Of a DNA stretch of 21,493 bases, positions 14,114 through 21,493 are shown in pieces. Within the stretch, counting starts at the first letter, position 1; each line of letters opens with the position of its first letter. Position numbers and translations under genes: made by a program. The notes beneath the pieces are model-generated. The model was given only the letters and a program-made list of their open reading frames with translations. It was not told the DNA's origin and made no database searches. The DNA is taken from the NCBI GenBank assembly GCA_002502625.1, contig DAPV01000029.1, positions 1 through 21,493 on the forward strand. Reading direction: 5' to 3'. Source of the DNA: Euryarchaeota archaeon UBA125. GTDB lineage: Archaea; Thermoplasmatota; Poseidoniia; Poseidoniales; Thalassarchaeaceae.

Positions 14114-15123
14114 CAATTTACTGATTTTGTCGTTGATATAATCACTGCACCAATCTTGTAGGGGTCACCGTTCGAAGCAGGGCGGCGATCCTCTAAACGG
14201 CCTACCCATCCATCGTTTGGCACAGATGCAGGAACACGTATAGAAGCACCACGATCCGATACCCCGTATGAGAATTCATCAATAGATTGAGTCTCATGAA
14301 GACCCGTCAATCGCTCATCATTGTAAGCACCATATACTGACATGTGCTTCTCGATGTTTTGACCGAACGCTTCACAGATGCTATCGAACAATTCTTTCCC
14401 TCCTTTATCTCTCATGGCACCGTTTGAGAAATTAGCATGCATTCCTGAACCATTCCAATCGCCCTTGATCGGCTTGGGATGGTATTCAATGTAGTATCCA
14501 TAACTCTCTGTCAAGCGATCTAGCATATACCTAGCAACCCAGAGTTCATCTCCAGCCTGCTTTGCACCCTTAGCAAATATTTGGAATTCCCACTGCCCAC
14601 AAGCTACTTCTTGATTAATTCCTTCAAAATTAATGCCGGCAAGAAGGCACAAATCAGCATGCTCTTCTACTAGGGAACGCCCATGGGTGTTCTTCCCACC
14701 TACTGAGCAATAATACAGGCCCTGAGGACCAGGATAACCTCCTACAGGGAAACCGAGAGGTAACTGAGTTTCTACATCCATAATGAAGTATTCTTGCTCA
14801 TATCCGAACCAAAAGTCATTATCGTCATCATCTATCGTGGCTCTCCCGTTACTTTCGTGTGGAGTTCCATCTGGATTCATTACTTCGCACATTACCAAAA
14901 AACCATTGTTTCGCTGAGGATCAGGGAAAATATTGACAGGTTGAAGTAAACAATCAGAAGCACTACCATCAGCTTGTCGAGTAGAGGAACCATCAAACAT
15001 CCATACTGGACATTCTTCAACTGTCCCGCCGAAATCTTTCCTTACCATGGTCTTGCTACGCAGATTCTGTGTAGGTTCGTATCCATCTAACCAAATGTAC
15101 TCAAGTTTGCTAGGTTCGCTCAT
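14113..15123 (-). CDS. Glutamine synthetase, class II (eukaryote-type GSII)
   Basis: 336 residues, the size of GSII (about 340-370), not the 440-470 of the GSI usual in archaea. Joins ammonia to glutamate with ATP; cytosolic. Class II signatures in order: EYIWLDGY (8-15), VWMFDGSSTRQADG (40-53), FGYEQEYF (106-113) with metal ligands E109 and E111, GYPGPQGLYYCSVG (129-142), GINQEVACGQWEFQ (168-181), GDWNGSGMHANFS (221-233), RGASIRVPAS (291-300) and RLEDRRPASNGDPY (309-322). All catalytic motifs appear intact. In place of the common YLEDRRP the protein has GRLEDRRP, a minor change. Its upstream AT-rich region carries repeated TTCAA elements that may control it. GSII occurs mainly in eukaryotes and some bacteria, so this gene was probably acquired by transfer, a point of inference. 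The ATG gives the typical short N-terminus. Confidence 0.95.
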   Translation of the reverse strand: MSEPSKLEYIWLDGYEPTQNLRSKTMVRKDFGGTVEECPVWMFDGSSTRQADGSASDCLLQPVNIFPDPQRNNGFLVMCEVMNPDGTPHESNGRATIDDDDNDFWFGYEQEYFIMDVETQLPLGFPVGGYPGPQGLYYCSVGGKNTHGRSLVEEHADLCLLAGINFEGINQEVACGQWEFQIFAKGAKQAGDELWVARYMLDRLTESYGYYIEYHPKPIKGDWNGSGMHANFSNGAMRDKGGKELFDSICEAFGQNIEKHMSVYGAYNDERLTGLHETQSIDEFSYGVSDRGASIRVPASVPNDGWVGRLEDRRPASNGDPYKIGAVIISTTKSVN

Positions 15124-15180
15124 AGAAGAAACGGGTAAAAAATAAGCCTATCAATTATTCGCAATATTAATTCTTAAAAA

Positions 15181-15240
15181 TTCAATATTTATTCAAAATA
15201 ATGTTCAAATGCTCAATAAATAGAGATTAAAATGTTCAAA
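15181..15240. repeat. Phased TTCAA repeats upstream of the glutamine synthetase gene
   Basis: TTCAA occurs at 15181, 15192, 15204 and 15235, with a CTCAA at 15212; spacings are 11, 12, 8 and 23 bp. The longer word AATGTTCAAA is repeated exactly at 15200-15209 and 15231-15240, starts 31 bp apart (about three helix turns). Could be a regulator-binding array for the divergent genes, or simply several TATA-like boxes in AT-rich DNA. Confidence 0.35.
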
Positions 15241-15289
15241 GTGATAAATTAATAACTTGAAGAAATTATCCTTTTGAGACCAAAGAGAA

Positions 15290-15369
15290 ATTAATCCGTC
15301 TCATGTACGGAAGAACGCCGCAATGATGAATGTCCTCAGCCTGACGGATTGATGGGCGAACTGAGCGGC
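15290..15369 (+). ncRNA. Candidate structured RNA / box C/D-like RNA before the PrsW-type gene
   Basis: Box C (ATGATGA, 15323-15329) and box D (CTGA, 15361-15364) are enclosed by an exact 5-bp terminal stem GCCGC/GCGGC (15317-15321, 15365-15369), with internal D' (CTGA, 15341-15344) and C'-like (TGATGG, 15350-15355) boxes. The C-D' guide would be 11 nt, normal; the C'-D spacing is only 5 nt, too short for a standard second guide. A competing fold exists: AATCCGTC (15293-15300) pairs exactly with GACGGATT (15343-15350), extendable to 11 bp. A TATA-like AAATTATC at 15263-15270 would start transcription near 15292, right at that stem. Strand follows the box order and the downstream gene. Either a C/D sRNA or a leader with a kink-turn; not certain. 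Confidence 0.4.
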
Positions 15370-15383
15370 ACCAGAGGGATTGC

Positions 15384-16859
15384 ATGCAGAGCATAATCGG
15401 CCCAGATGGACGAACATACCTACCCATGCCTCAAACAAAAGTTACTCGACCCAAGGATGAATTACCCATAGGCAGAATTTCCTCTCCTTGGAAAGTATAT
15501 GGAAGAACTCTAGGTATCGTTATTCTCTCTTTCATGATGGTTCAATTTCTTGTTCTAGGAGTAATCGGCTTACTTGAAGGAGATCCATGGTTAGCATTCT
15601 TTGGAGGACTGTTTGGTCTTCCTTTCATAGCTACTATTGTATTTATTCAACGCCCAAAAATAATGGATATTAGAATCGCAACTCCCGATCTTGAAGGAAG
15701 TAATTACCACGTTATATCTGAAAATCAAACGCTATGGACTCCTATGCCCACTTCATTTTCTAGACACTTAATCCGCGATTCTTCTGCACTCGACATCCCT
15801 TCATCTAGAAAAATCTGGAGTATCTTTTTTGCTCTTATTTCGACTTCGATACTCATTTCTATCGCACTTTGGTTAGAAATAGGAGGTGCAATAATGCTTA
15901 TTGTTGCAGTAGGCATTGGAATCCCATTTTTTATTCTAGGATTTTCAATTCCAGTAATGGGATGGTGGGCAATATCTCGGGAAAGGTTGGGTTTGTTAAC
16001 AAGAGAACGTGATGCAGAAACATGGTTATTTCTAGGGATGATGTCGGCATTCCCTGCTATTCTAATTAATTCATACTTATTTCCTGGCATCATTCAAAGT
16101 CTAGGAATAGAAATGACCCAAGAAGCACTAATGAGTTGGTCTGCGATTATTAGCGCCCCATTGGGTGAAGAAATCTGCAAAGGTATTGCTGTAGCAGTTT
16201 TTTATGGATCAATGAATAGTGGAAAGCGAGGTTTTCAAATTGGATTTACCGTCGGATTAGGGTTTGCTCTAATAGAGAATTTACAATACATACTGATTTC
16301 ATTTGGTGAAGGATTTACTGGATTCGCCCTTACTTCTCTTATACGTGGTATTGGATCAATTCCAGGACACGCTCTCTGGACAGGCATTACTGGTTTTTCT
16401 ATAGGAGTTCTAGCCTCAAAAAATAATCAAAAATTAATGCCTAACGAGGATAAAGAAAAGATTCAGGTTTGGAAATTATTTGACCCAAATACAGGAAATG
16501 AAATCACCAACAATACAATTTCAACAAACAGAGCAACACTAACTCCAATTAATGAACAGCCTCATGACTGGTTTACTTTATCCAATAATGAATTAGTACC
16601 AAAAATGCAAGATAAGGGGAGAGGTATTCGCCCACCATCTAATGTATCATTTGCTCTAATTACTGCTATTTTGGGTCATGCATTGTGGAATGGAACTGCG
16701 GTTGGTGTGGCATGGTTTTCCATTATATTAACACAAAGCGAAGGAATATCGATTATCGCCTCATTAATTGCTAGTATAGTAATGGTAATATCAGTTTTAG
16801 GGATTGGAAATATGATGCTCAATGGGGTTGCCGAAGATGATGAAAAACATATATTCTAA
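15384..16859 (+). CDS. PrsW-type intramembrane metalloprotease (CPBP-related)
   Basis: 491 residues with about ten membrane segments. The PrsW/CPBP core is present: SAPLGEEICKGIAV (257-270) with E262-E263 and K266, GLGFALIENLQYIL (291-304) with E298-N299, and a histidine in PGHALWTG (H329). Members cleave membrane-embedded anti-sigma factors in bacteria or process membrane proteins; in archaea targets are unknown. The GHALW motif occurs twice (328-332 and 431-435, H432), separated by a hydrophilic stretch of about 70 residues (345-418) that interrupts the usual compact core. The N-terminal 35 residues are hydrophilic and proline-rich (GPDGRTYLPMP). Two additional hydrophobic pairs precede the core (about 42-88 and 146-195). 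The ATG at 15384 is the first in frame and lies 15 nt after the RNA-like element. First of four genes in the same direction; 22 bp to the next. Confidence 0.88.
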   Translation: MQSIIGPDGRTYLPMPQTKVTRPKDELPIGRISSPWKVYGRTLGIVILSFMMVQFLVLGVIGLLEGDPWLAFFGGLFGLPFIATIVFIQRPKIMDIRIATPDLEGSNYHVISENQTLWTPMPTSFSRHLIRDSSALDIPSSRKIWSIFFALISTSILISIALWLEIGGAIMLIVAVGIGIPFFILGFSIPVMGWWAISRERLGLLTRERDAETWLFLGMMSAFPAILINSYLFPGIIQSLGIEMTQEALMSWSAIISAPLGEEICKGIAVAVFYGSMNSGKRGFQIGFTVGLGFALIENLQYILISFGEGFTGFALTSLIRGIGSIPGHALWTGITGFSIGVLASKNNQKLMPNEDKEKIQVWKLFDPNTGNEITNNTISTNRATLTPINEQPHDWFTLSNNELVPKMQDKGRGIRPPSNVSFALITAILGHALWNGTAVGVAWFSIILTQSEGISIIASLIASIVMVISVLGIGNMMLNGVAEDDEKHIF

Positions 16860-16881
16860 CTTATTTAGATAAATTTAGGCG

Positions 16882-17673
16882 ATGACTTCATTGGTCATTA
16901 ATATCCGAATTGGGTTGAATAACATGTTAGATTCTCTGGCTGAACCTAATGTTGCCATTACCTTTGGCTTAGTTTTAGCACTTGGAATCATTGCAGCAGT
17001 CAAACGTTTTCTAGACACTAGTGGAATTATTGCCGCGGGAATAATTGGAATTATTGTAGGCATTGGGGGGCATTGGACATGGCTTGCAATATTACTGATA
17101 TTTCTTGTTGCGGGTTCATTTGCTACTCGGTGGTCATATGAGGAAAAAGATGCAATGGGATTGGCTGAAGCACGAGAAGGAGCGAGAAACTGGACAAATG
17201 TGATCGCTAACGGTGGAGCTCCAGCATTAGTTTCTATGTTAGCTTGGCTTTCTTCTGATTCAATAATTTGGGCTGCACCATTCCTAGCAGCAGTTGCTGT
17301 TGCATCAGCAGATACATTAGCATCAGAATTTGGTGTATTAGACCCCAGAGTGCGTATGATAATATCAGGTAAGCATGTTGCTGCAGGAACAAATGGAGGG
17401 ACGTCTCCGACAGGTCAATTGGCTGCAGCCGGTGGGTCTCTACTAATCACATTCTTAGGATGTATTCTGTTCACAACATTCAGTGAAGGATTTGATACAG
17501 ACATTGTACGCGTTTTCTGTGTTGTTTCACTCATGGGTTGGACTGGATGTCAAATTGATTCAATCTTAGGTGCTTTATTCGAAAATAGAGGGCTAATGAC
17601 GAAAGGACAAGTGAATCTAATCTCCATTGCTTTTGGCGCTGGAGCTACTTACCTACTTCTTGGCCTAGTCTAA
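16882..17673 (+). CDS. DUF92/TMEM19-family membrane protein (possible isoprenoid-phosphate kinase)
   Basis: 263 residues with six or so membrane segments. DUF92 signatures: EAREGARNWTNVIANGG (101-117), ASADTLASEFG (141-151), GTNGGTSPTGQLAA (168-181) and CQIDSILGALFENRG (224-238). The Asp/Asn-rich loops face the same side and form the family's presumed active site. Plant and cyanobacterial relatives (VTE6) phosphorylate phytyl phosphate. In archaea the family could supply isoprenoid diphosphates for ether lipids, which is an extrapolation. The start at 16882 gives a 20-residue hydrophilic or amphipathic N-terminus; a later ATG at 16924 would start just before the first helix region and is a real alternative. 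Follows the PrsW gene by 22 bp, so probably the same transcript. Confidence 0.88.
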   Translation: MTSLVINIRIGLNNMLDSLAEPNVAITFGLVLALGIIAAVKRFLDTSGIIAAGIIGIIVGIGGHWTWLAILLIFLVAGSFATRWSYEEKDAMGLAEAREGARNWTNVIANGGAPALVSMLAWLSSDSIIWAAPFLAAVAVASADTLASEFGVLDPRVRMIISGKHVAAGTNGGTSPTGQLAAAGGSLLITFLGCILFTTFSEGFDTDIVRVFCVVSLMGWTGCQIDSILGALFENRGLMTKGQVNLISIAFGAGATYLLLGLV

Positions 17674-17718
17674 CTTGATAATCGACGGTTTGAACAACCC
17701 CTGACATCACATCGATAC

Positions 17719-20034
17719 ATGGACCGGGGCCAGAGGCATGTCAAGGGTCCAATCTTAATTGGCTTCATTTTACTATTTCTTTGCACCGGAACAAGCCTCG
17801 CAGAACCTTCCACAAGCGAGATTCCTGAAGGTGAAGGGACGTCGATTTTCTTCCCGACTCCTCACAATCTTTTCCTGAATAATGAAAGTTCATTGGATCT
17901 AATTTACCCAATAGATTCAGGAGAACCTCCTCAAATTGATTTTAACCGATTAAGTAGCCAATTAGTTACTGTTAATTCCCCACCTGTCGATCATGCTACT
18001 AGATTCGAAGGAAACATTACTGTACGTATTTTTGCAGGACTAGATGTCGAAGGAAGTACTTGCCGATTAACAAATCCACTTCCAGGAACTCCTGCAGATG
18101 CCGAAACACAATTTACAGTTCGTGTATTAGCTGGGGGAGCAGAAGTATTTCAAAATCAAACAAATAGAGAGGCTCTTGAATTTGATTGGACTGCTCCGTT
18201 TGAATTTACAACATCTGCATGGAATCTTAATTTCACATTAAGTCAAGGAGATGTAATCACTTTAGAAATATCAGTGGAACATAATTGTGTAATTGGAGGA
18301 GGATTATATTTTGATAGATACGATACTGCATCAAGAATAGAATTGGATGGAGTATTATTCTCCCCTTCTATTGAGGCTAAGGTAGACCAGAATAAAGCCG
18401 CCAGAGTTGAATTCATCCCAGGCACTGTTTGGGGAGATGAAACAATTACCAAAACAGTTGTTGAAGTTGCTGGAACATATAATTCATGGCCGGAAACCGT
18501 TCATGGAAATTGGCAAGAAGAACAACGATTAAGTCATTTTGAAACACCACATAGTACACGAGTTGGCGAGGGAAATCAAACTGTTTGGGTATGGTCAGTA
18601 AATGGAACACTTGAACCCGGAATTCACATGATAGATATCTGTATGTCTTTATCCGATTTAGATCCAAATGAAGATTGCCATATGGTTATCGTTCATCGTT
18701 TCATGGTTGAAGAACCTGAAGCATCGCTAGGTAGAGTCGGATATCTTGTAGCTCTAGTCCCGATTACTACCTTAGTATGGTTGGGTTCTTCCCTAAGGAT
18801 TGGCCCATTACCACTCCCAGCATATGTTGTTCTGTTGATAATGGGATTAGCAGTAATGATCCCTGCTGCAAGCCTACCTGAAATCGATATTGGAGAAGTA
18901 AGAGATGAATCCGCGGCGCCTGGATTTAATCTTTTGAGTCACTCAGGAACATCTTACAGCATTAATGACCTTCTAGAAGGAAATGACGCATTAGTTCTAG
19001 GAATCTTTGAAACTGATTCACCTAATGCAGAACAACAAAGAAAAGATTTTCTCAATTCCATTGAAACAACAGATTCTATTGCTTTTGCGCAACTTGCTAC
19101 TGGAGAAGATGTTAGAGCCATAGACATTGATGAACATGCATCAAACGTAAATGGGACTTGGCCAATATTATTGGATGAAAAGGGGGCAGGCATTGCTTCT
19201 CAATTCCCAAGTGGTGCTACTGACTCCATCCTCATTATCGATAAGGCAGGATTCGTATCTGAATGGGTTCCAGGTTCAGTAGGAAGTGACTCCATCGTTG
19301 AAATGGTTGATTCAGCAGGAGTAGGTTCTGGAAGAAGTGCAATTGACCTTTTCTTAGGAGTATTCATTGGCGCTGGGGCTATCCTACCACTAATACTTCT
19401 TTCACTTCCCAGAAACAGGGTAGAACCACCAGAAACTGTAATGATTCCAGGTGCAGGAATATTGGGAACGATGGGTGCAAATGCTATTGGTTTCGGCATA
19501 TTGGCGCTACCAATGTCAATTTTCGCACTCATTCTAAGAGGAAGTATGTGGCCATACATTGAAATTATTCTGGCATTTTGGATGATTTCAAGCTCAATAC
19601 AAATGCTTCGAAAAGGTAGTGTCTTAGAAGTAAATTGGATCACAAAAAGAATTCATTCTAAATTACCGGAAAATTACCAACAATGGAGAGACTTTGATAC
19701 ATTTTCCGAAGATGCGTCTATAGGATTCTGGTTTGCATGGATTTCATGGATTGTATATCCACTACTAATCCCTCAAACGGTTGCTGCTCCTATTTGGACA
19801 GGATTATTTGGATTATTAATCGGAATAACTTCACTGATTTTCCACTTATGCATAGCTGGAATCATTGGTCTGACATTGAGAGCAATTGCTGGAATTGCAG
19901 GAAATATTTCTATCAGTTTGGGTCGTTTTAGTGCCGGAGCGAGACCTAGACTATGGGGAGCTACATCTATGGTTCTAGGAATTTGGATTCTCCTTTACCT
20001 AATACTTGGTCAACTCATGGCTCGTTTAGGATGA
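17719..20034 (+). CDS. Exported multi-domain membrane protein with cysteine-free thioredoxin-like domain
   Basis: 771 residues. Signal peptide at about 9-28 (cleavage near SLA-EP). Residues 40-330 form an exported beta-rich region with no family I can name, containing cysteines C115, C190, C308 and C320. A hydrophobic pair follows (338-357, 365-386). Then a domain at about 396-532 follows the redoxin/TlpA pattern: APGFNLLSHSGTSYSINDLLEGNDALVLGIF, then the active-site turn, then TDSILIIDKAGFVSEWV near the end. Where C-x-x-C belongs (WCPPC in TlpA) it reads D433-S434-P435-N436-A437, so both cysteines are missing. C-terminal of this come about five or six membrane helices (540-560, 582-607, 610-626, 665-715, 720-770 in part). 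This domain probably faces the outside or is sandwiched between membrane parts, with a binding rather than redox role. Function unknown; the fold call is moderately sure. Confidence 0.78.
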   Translation: MDRGQRHVKGPILIGFILLFLCTGTSLAEPSTSEIPEGEGTSIFFPTPHNLFLNNESSLDLIYPIDSGEPPQIDFNRLSSQLVTVNSPPVDHATRFEGNITVRIFAGLDVEGSTCRLTNPLPGTPADAETQFTVRVLAGGAEVFQNQTNREALEFDWTAPFEFTTSAWNLNFTLSQGDVITLEISVEHNCVIGGGLYFDRYDTASRIELDGVLFSPSIEAKVDQNKAARVEFIPGTVWGDETITKTVVEVAGTYNSWPETVHGNWQEEQRLSHFETPHSTRVGEGNQTVWVWSVNGTLEPGIHMIDICMSLSDLDPNEDCHMVIVHRFMVEEPEASLGRVGYLVALVPITTLVWLGSSLRIGPLPLPAYVVLLIMGLAVMIPAASLPEIDIGEVRDESAAPGFNLLSHSGTSYSINDLLEGNDALVLGIFETDSPNAEQQRKDFLNSIETTDSIAFAQLATGEDVRAIDIDEHASNVNGTWPILLDEKGAGIASQFPSGATDSILIIDKAGFVSEWVPGSVGSDSIVEMVDSAGVGSGRSAIDLFLGVFIGAGAILPLILLSLPRNRVEPPETVMIPGAGILGTMGANAIGFGILALPMSIFALILRGSMWPYIEIILAFWMISSSIQMLRKGSVLEVNWITKRIHSKLPENYQQWRDFDTFSEDASIGFWFAWISWIVYPLLIPQTVAAPIWTGLFGLLIGITSLIFHLCIAGIIGLTLRAIAGIAGNISISLGRFSAGARPRLWGATSMVLGIWILLYLILGQLMARLG

Positions 20035-20062
20035 ACTCTTGAAATGGAAAAATACAGACATC

Positions 20063-20070
20063 GATAAAGG
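20063..20070 (+). promoter_or_regulatory. Weak TATA-like element before the FG-GAP gene
   Basis: GATAAAGG centred 26 nt before the ATG at 20092, matching the leaderless spacing seen elsewhere. The gene may instead be read through from upstream, since only 57 bp separate the two genes. Confidence 0.3.
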
Positions 20071-20091
20071 GAAATACTCTAGCCGATAAAC

Positions 20092-21493
20092 ATGAGAAGT
20101 ACCTCTGCATGGTTGGTTGTTTCAGTTATATTGATTCTAATTATTGCTCTAGCCCCGGAACCAATTCTAGAACAACAAACAGAAGAAAGAACTGTTCCTG
20201 ATCTTCCAATCCCACCTTCACCTCCGTGTCCTGAGGGGTCGGAATGCGCTCAAGACCGCACATGTGACCCAACAATCGAATATTCCCCCCCAATTCTAAA
20301 TCAAGAATGGAATGCAAATGGTTCATTCCGAATTTTCTCTTCTCCTAATCTTGTAGATCTCAACAATGATGGAATATTAGATGTAGTTAATGGAATGGGG
20401 ATAGAAGAGCAAGAGGTAGGTGCAGTAATAGCCTTAGATGGAGAAAATGGTTCTCATTTGTGGCAATCAAATGCAAATGCTGAACTCTTTGCTACTGCTC
20501 AGTTCAAGGACTTGAATAAAGATGGTCGCGAGGATGTTATTCTTGGAGGTAGAAGTCATCAACTTTTGGCAGTAGATGGAGTTTCAGGCGAAACAATTTG
20601 GACATTTGATGAGGCAAACTATGGAACAAATAATGATTCAATTGAATGGTTCCAATTCTACACTGGACAATTTATTCCAGATAGAAATGGTGATGGAATT
20701 GAAGATTGGTTGACATCCAATGGAGGAGATCCCTCTAAAGGACCAGGAGAACCTCGTTCCAATGGTTTCATGATGATTATATCAGGTGCTACTGGTCAAA
20801 TTCTATCCTATGCTCCAACTCCCGATAACAAAGAAACATACATGTCACCGATAGTATACCAACCACATCCAGAAATGGAAATCGAAATCATCTATGGCAC
20901 AGGTGGAGAAACTTTCAGCGGGAGCCTATGGTTAACTTCTATACAAGCCATAGAATCGGGAGATATATCTAATTCAATCAGACTAATTGAGCCTAAAGAA
21001 GGAGTAGAAAAAGGAGTAATGGCACCTCCAGTAATTGTTGATATTACAAATGACGGTATTCTTGATATTGTCGCACCTACATTTGATGGAAGAGTAGTAG
21101 CTATTGACGGTAGGAATTACAGCAACATTTGGACAATAGAGGTAAGAGATCATGCTTTTGATGGAAATTCACCAGATATTGAATCATATGCTTCGCCTGC
21201 TATTGGATATTTTACAGATGATGCAATTCCTGATGTTTTCGTTCATTTTGTAATCGGTGCTTTCCCTGATTATTTCGCATCTACAAGTTTGATGATTGAC
21301 GGAGGAACTGGAGAGGTGATTTGGAAGAATGATTCAAGCCATTCTGGATTCACCAGTCCTCTTGCAGCAGATATGAATGGAGACGGCCGAGATGAAATCT
21401 TGATGATTAGAGGAGGAGGACAGATGTTTGAAAATACAGGAGAATTTTCATTTTACCATGATATCGAAATCTTAGACTCATGCACTCTATCCC
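20092..21493 (+). CDS. Exported FG-GAP/VCBS beta-propeller surface protein, cut by window end
   Basis: 467 residues visible, the rest beyond the window. A hydrophobic signal or anchor helix (about 5-22) is followed by a Pro/Glu-rich linker with three cysteines, C46, C52 and C58 (PPCPEGSECAQDRTCDP). Repeated calcium-loop blades: DLNNDGILDV (89-98), DLNKDGREDV (140-149), DRNGDGIED (197-205), DITNDGILDI (from 317) and DMNGDGRDEI (from 427). These match the FG-GAP/VCBS integrin-type repeats. Between them are PQQ-like strands such as ALDGENGSHLWQ and AVDGVSGETIWTF, so blades of both kinds seem interleaved. Such proteins bind ligands or other cells at the surface; no specific target can be read. 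The ATG at 20092 is the only start giving a signal segment. Last gene of the plus-strand group of envelope genes. Confidence 0.88.
   Translation, partial: MRSTSAWLVVSVILILIIALAPEPILEQQTEERTVPDLPIPPSPPCPEGSECAQDRTCDPTIEYSPPILNQEWNANGSFRIFSSPNLVDLNNDGILDVVNGMGIEEQEVGAVIALDGENGSHLWQSNANAELFATAQFKDLNKDGREDVILGGRSHQLLAVDGVSGETIWTFDEANYGTNNDSIEWFQFYTGQFIPDRNGDGIEDWLTSNGGDPSKGPGEPRSNGFMMIISGATGQILSYAPTPDNKETYMSPIVYQPHPEMEIEIIYGTGGETFSGSLWLTSIQAIESGDISNSIRLIEPKEGVEKGVMAPPVIVDITNDGILDIVAPTFDGRVVAIDGRNYSNIWTIEVRDHAFDGNSPDIESYASPAIGYFTDDAIPDVFVHFVIGAFPDYFASTSLMIDGGTGEVIWKNDSSHSGFTSPLAADMNGDGRDEILMIRGGGQMFENTGEFSFYHDIEILDSCTLS

Noticed and set aside
15124..15290. Origin of replication in the AT-rich gap
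   Set aside because: AT-richness and short repeats are present, but there is no clear paired inverted ORB-like element and no neighbouring cdc6/orc gene in the window.
15723..16093. Minus-strand open frame within the PrsW-type gene
   Set aside because: Shadow of conserved membrane helices on the plus strand.
1..21493. Mobile element, prophage, CRISPR array or defence island
   Set aside because: No transposase, integrase, target-site repeat, spacer array or defence gene recognised; gene content is housekeeping and envelope.

Overview
The window looks like chromosomal DNA of an archaeon, most likely a planktonic marine member of the Poseidoniales (Marine Group II) or a close Thermoplasmatota relative. 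This placement is an inference. It rests on a thermosome gene, the tiny ribosomal protein eL41, a tRNA-Trp with an archaeal-type intron at position 37/38, TATA boxes about 26 nt from start codons (leaderless transcription), AT-rich coding DNA, and large exported proteins with a C-terminal membrane anchor and short cytoplasmic tail. I see no phage, IS element, integrase or CRISPR.

Layout. 1-1247 (-): 5' part of a thermosome subunit gene, cut by the window edge, with a palindrome in its promoter. 1322-4708 (-): a 1128-residue surface protein. 4853-5992 (+): a polytopic membrane protein of unknown function. 5993-9981 (-): a likely operon of membrane-anchored subtilase, class I aminotransferase and zinc-finger membrane protein. 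10025-12322 (-): a HAD 5'-nucleotidase-like gene, intron-containing tRNA-Trp(CCA), eL41, RmuC-like nuclease and tRNA-Arg(UCU). 12359-13920 (-): a SprT-like zinc protease followed by an AIG1-like membrane protein. 13976-14052 (+): tRNA-Ala(GGC), which seems to share one bidirectional TATA box with the protease gene. 14113-15123 (-): a eukaryote-type (class II) glutamine synthetase. 15124-15383: the longest stretch without a protein gene (260 bp), holding phased TTCAA repeats and a candidate structured or box C/D-like RNA. 15384-21493 (+): a PrsW-type protease, a DUF92 membrane protein, a 771-residue exported protein with a thioredoxin-like domain lacking its cysteines, and the first 467 residues of an FG-GAP/beta-propeller surface protein cut by the window end.

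How it fits together. The DNA mixes translation genes (three tRNAs, eL41), protein folding (thermosome), nitrogen metabolism (glutamine synthetase, aminotransferase), DNA maintenance (RmuC, SprT-like) and a strong envelope theme: exported beta-sandwich or beta-propeller proteins, a surface subtilase and an intramembrane protease. No gap exceeds 300 bp. The least explained parts are the RNA-like element before the PrsW gene, the thermosome nucleotide-motif variant, the cysteine-free thioredoxin-like domain, and the cytoplasmic tails of the anchored proteins.
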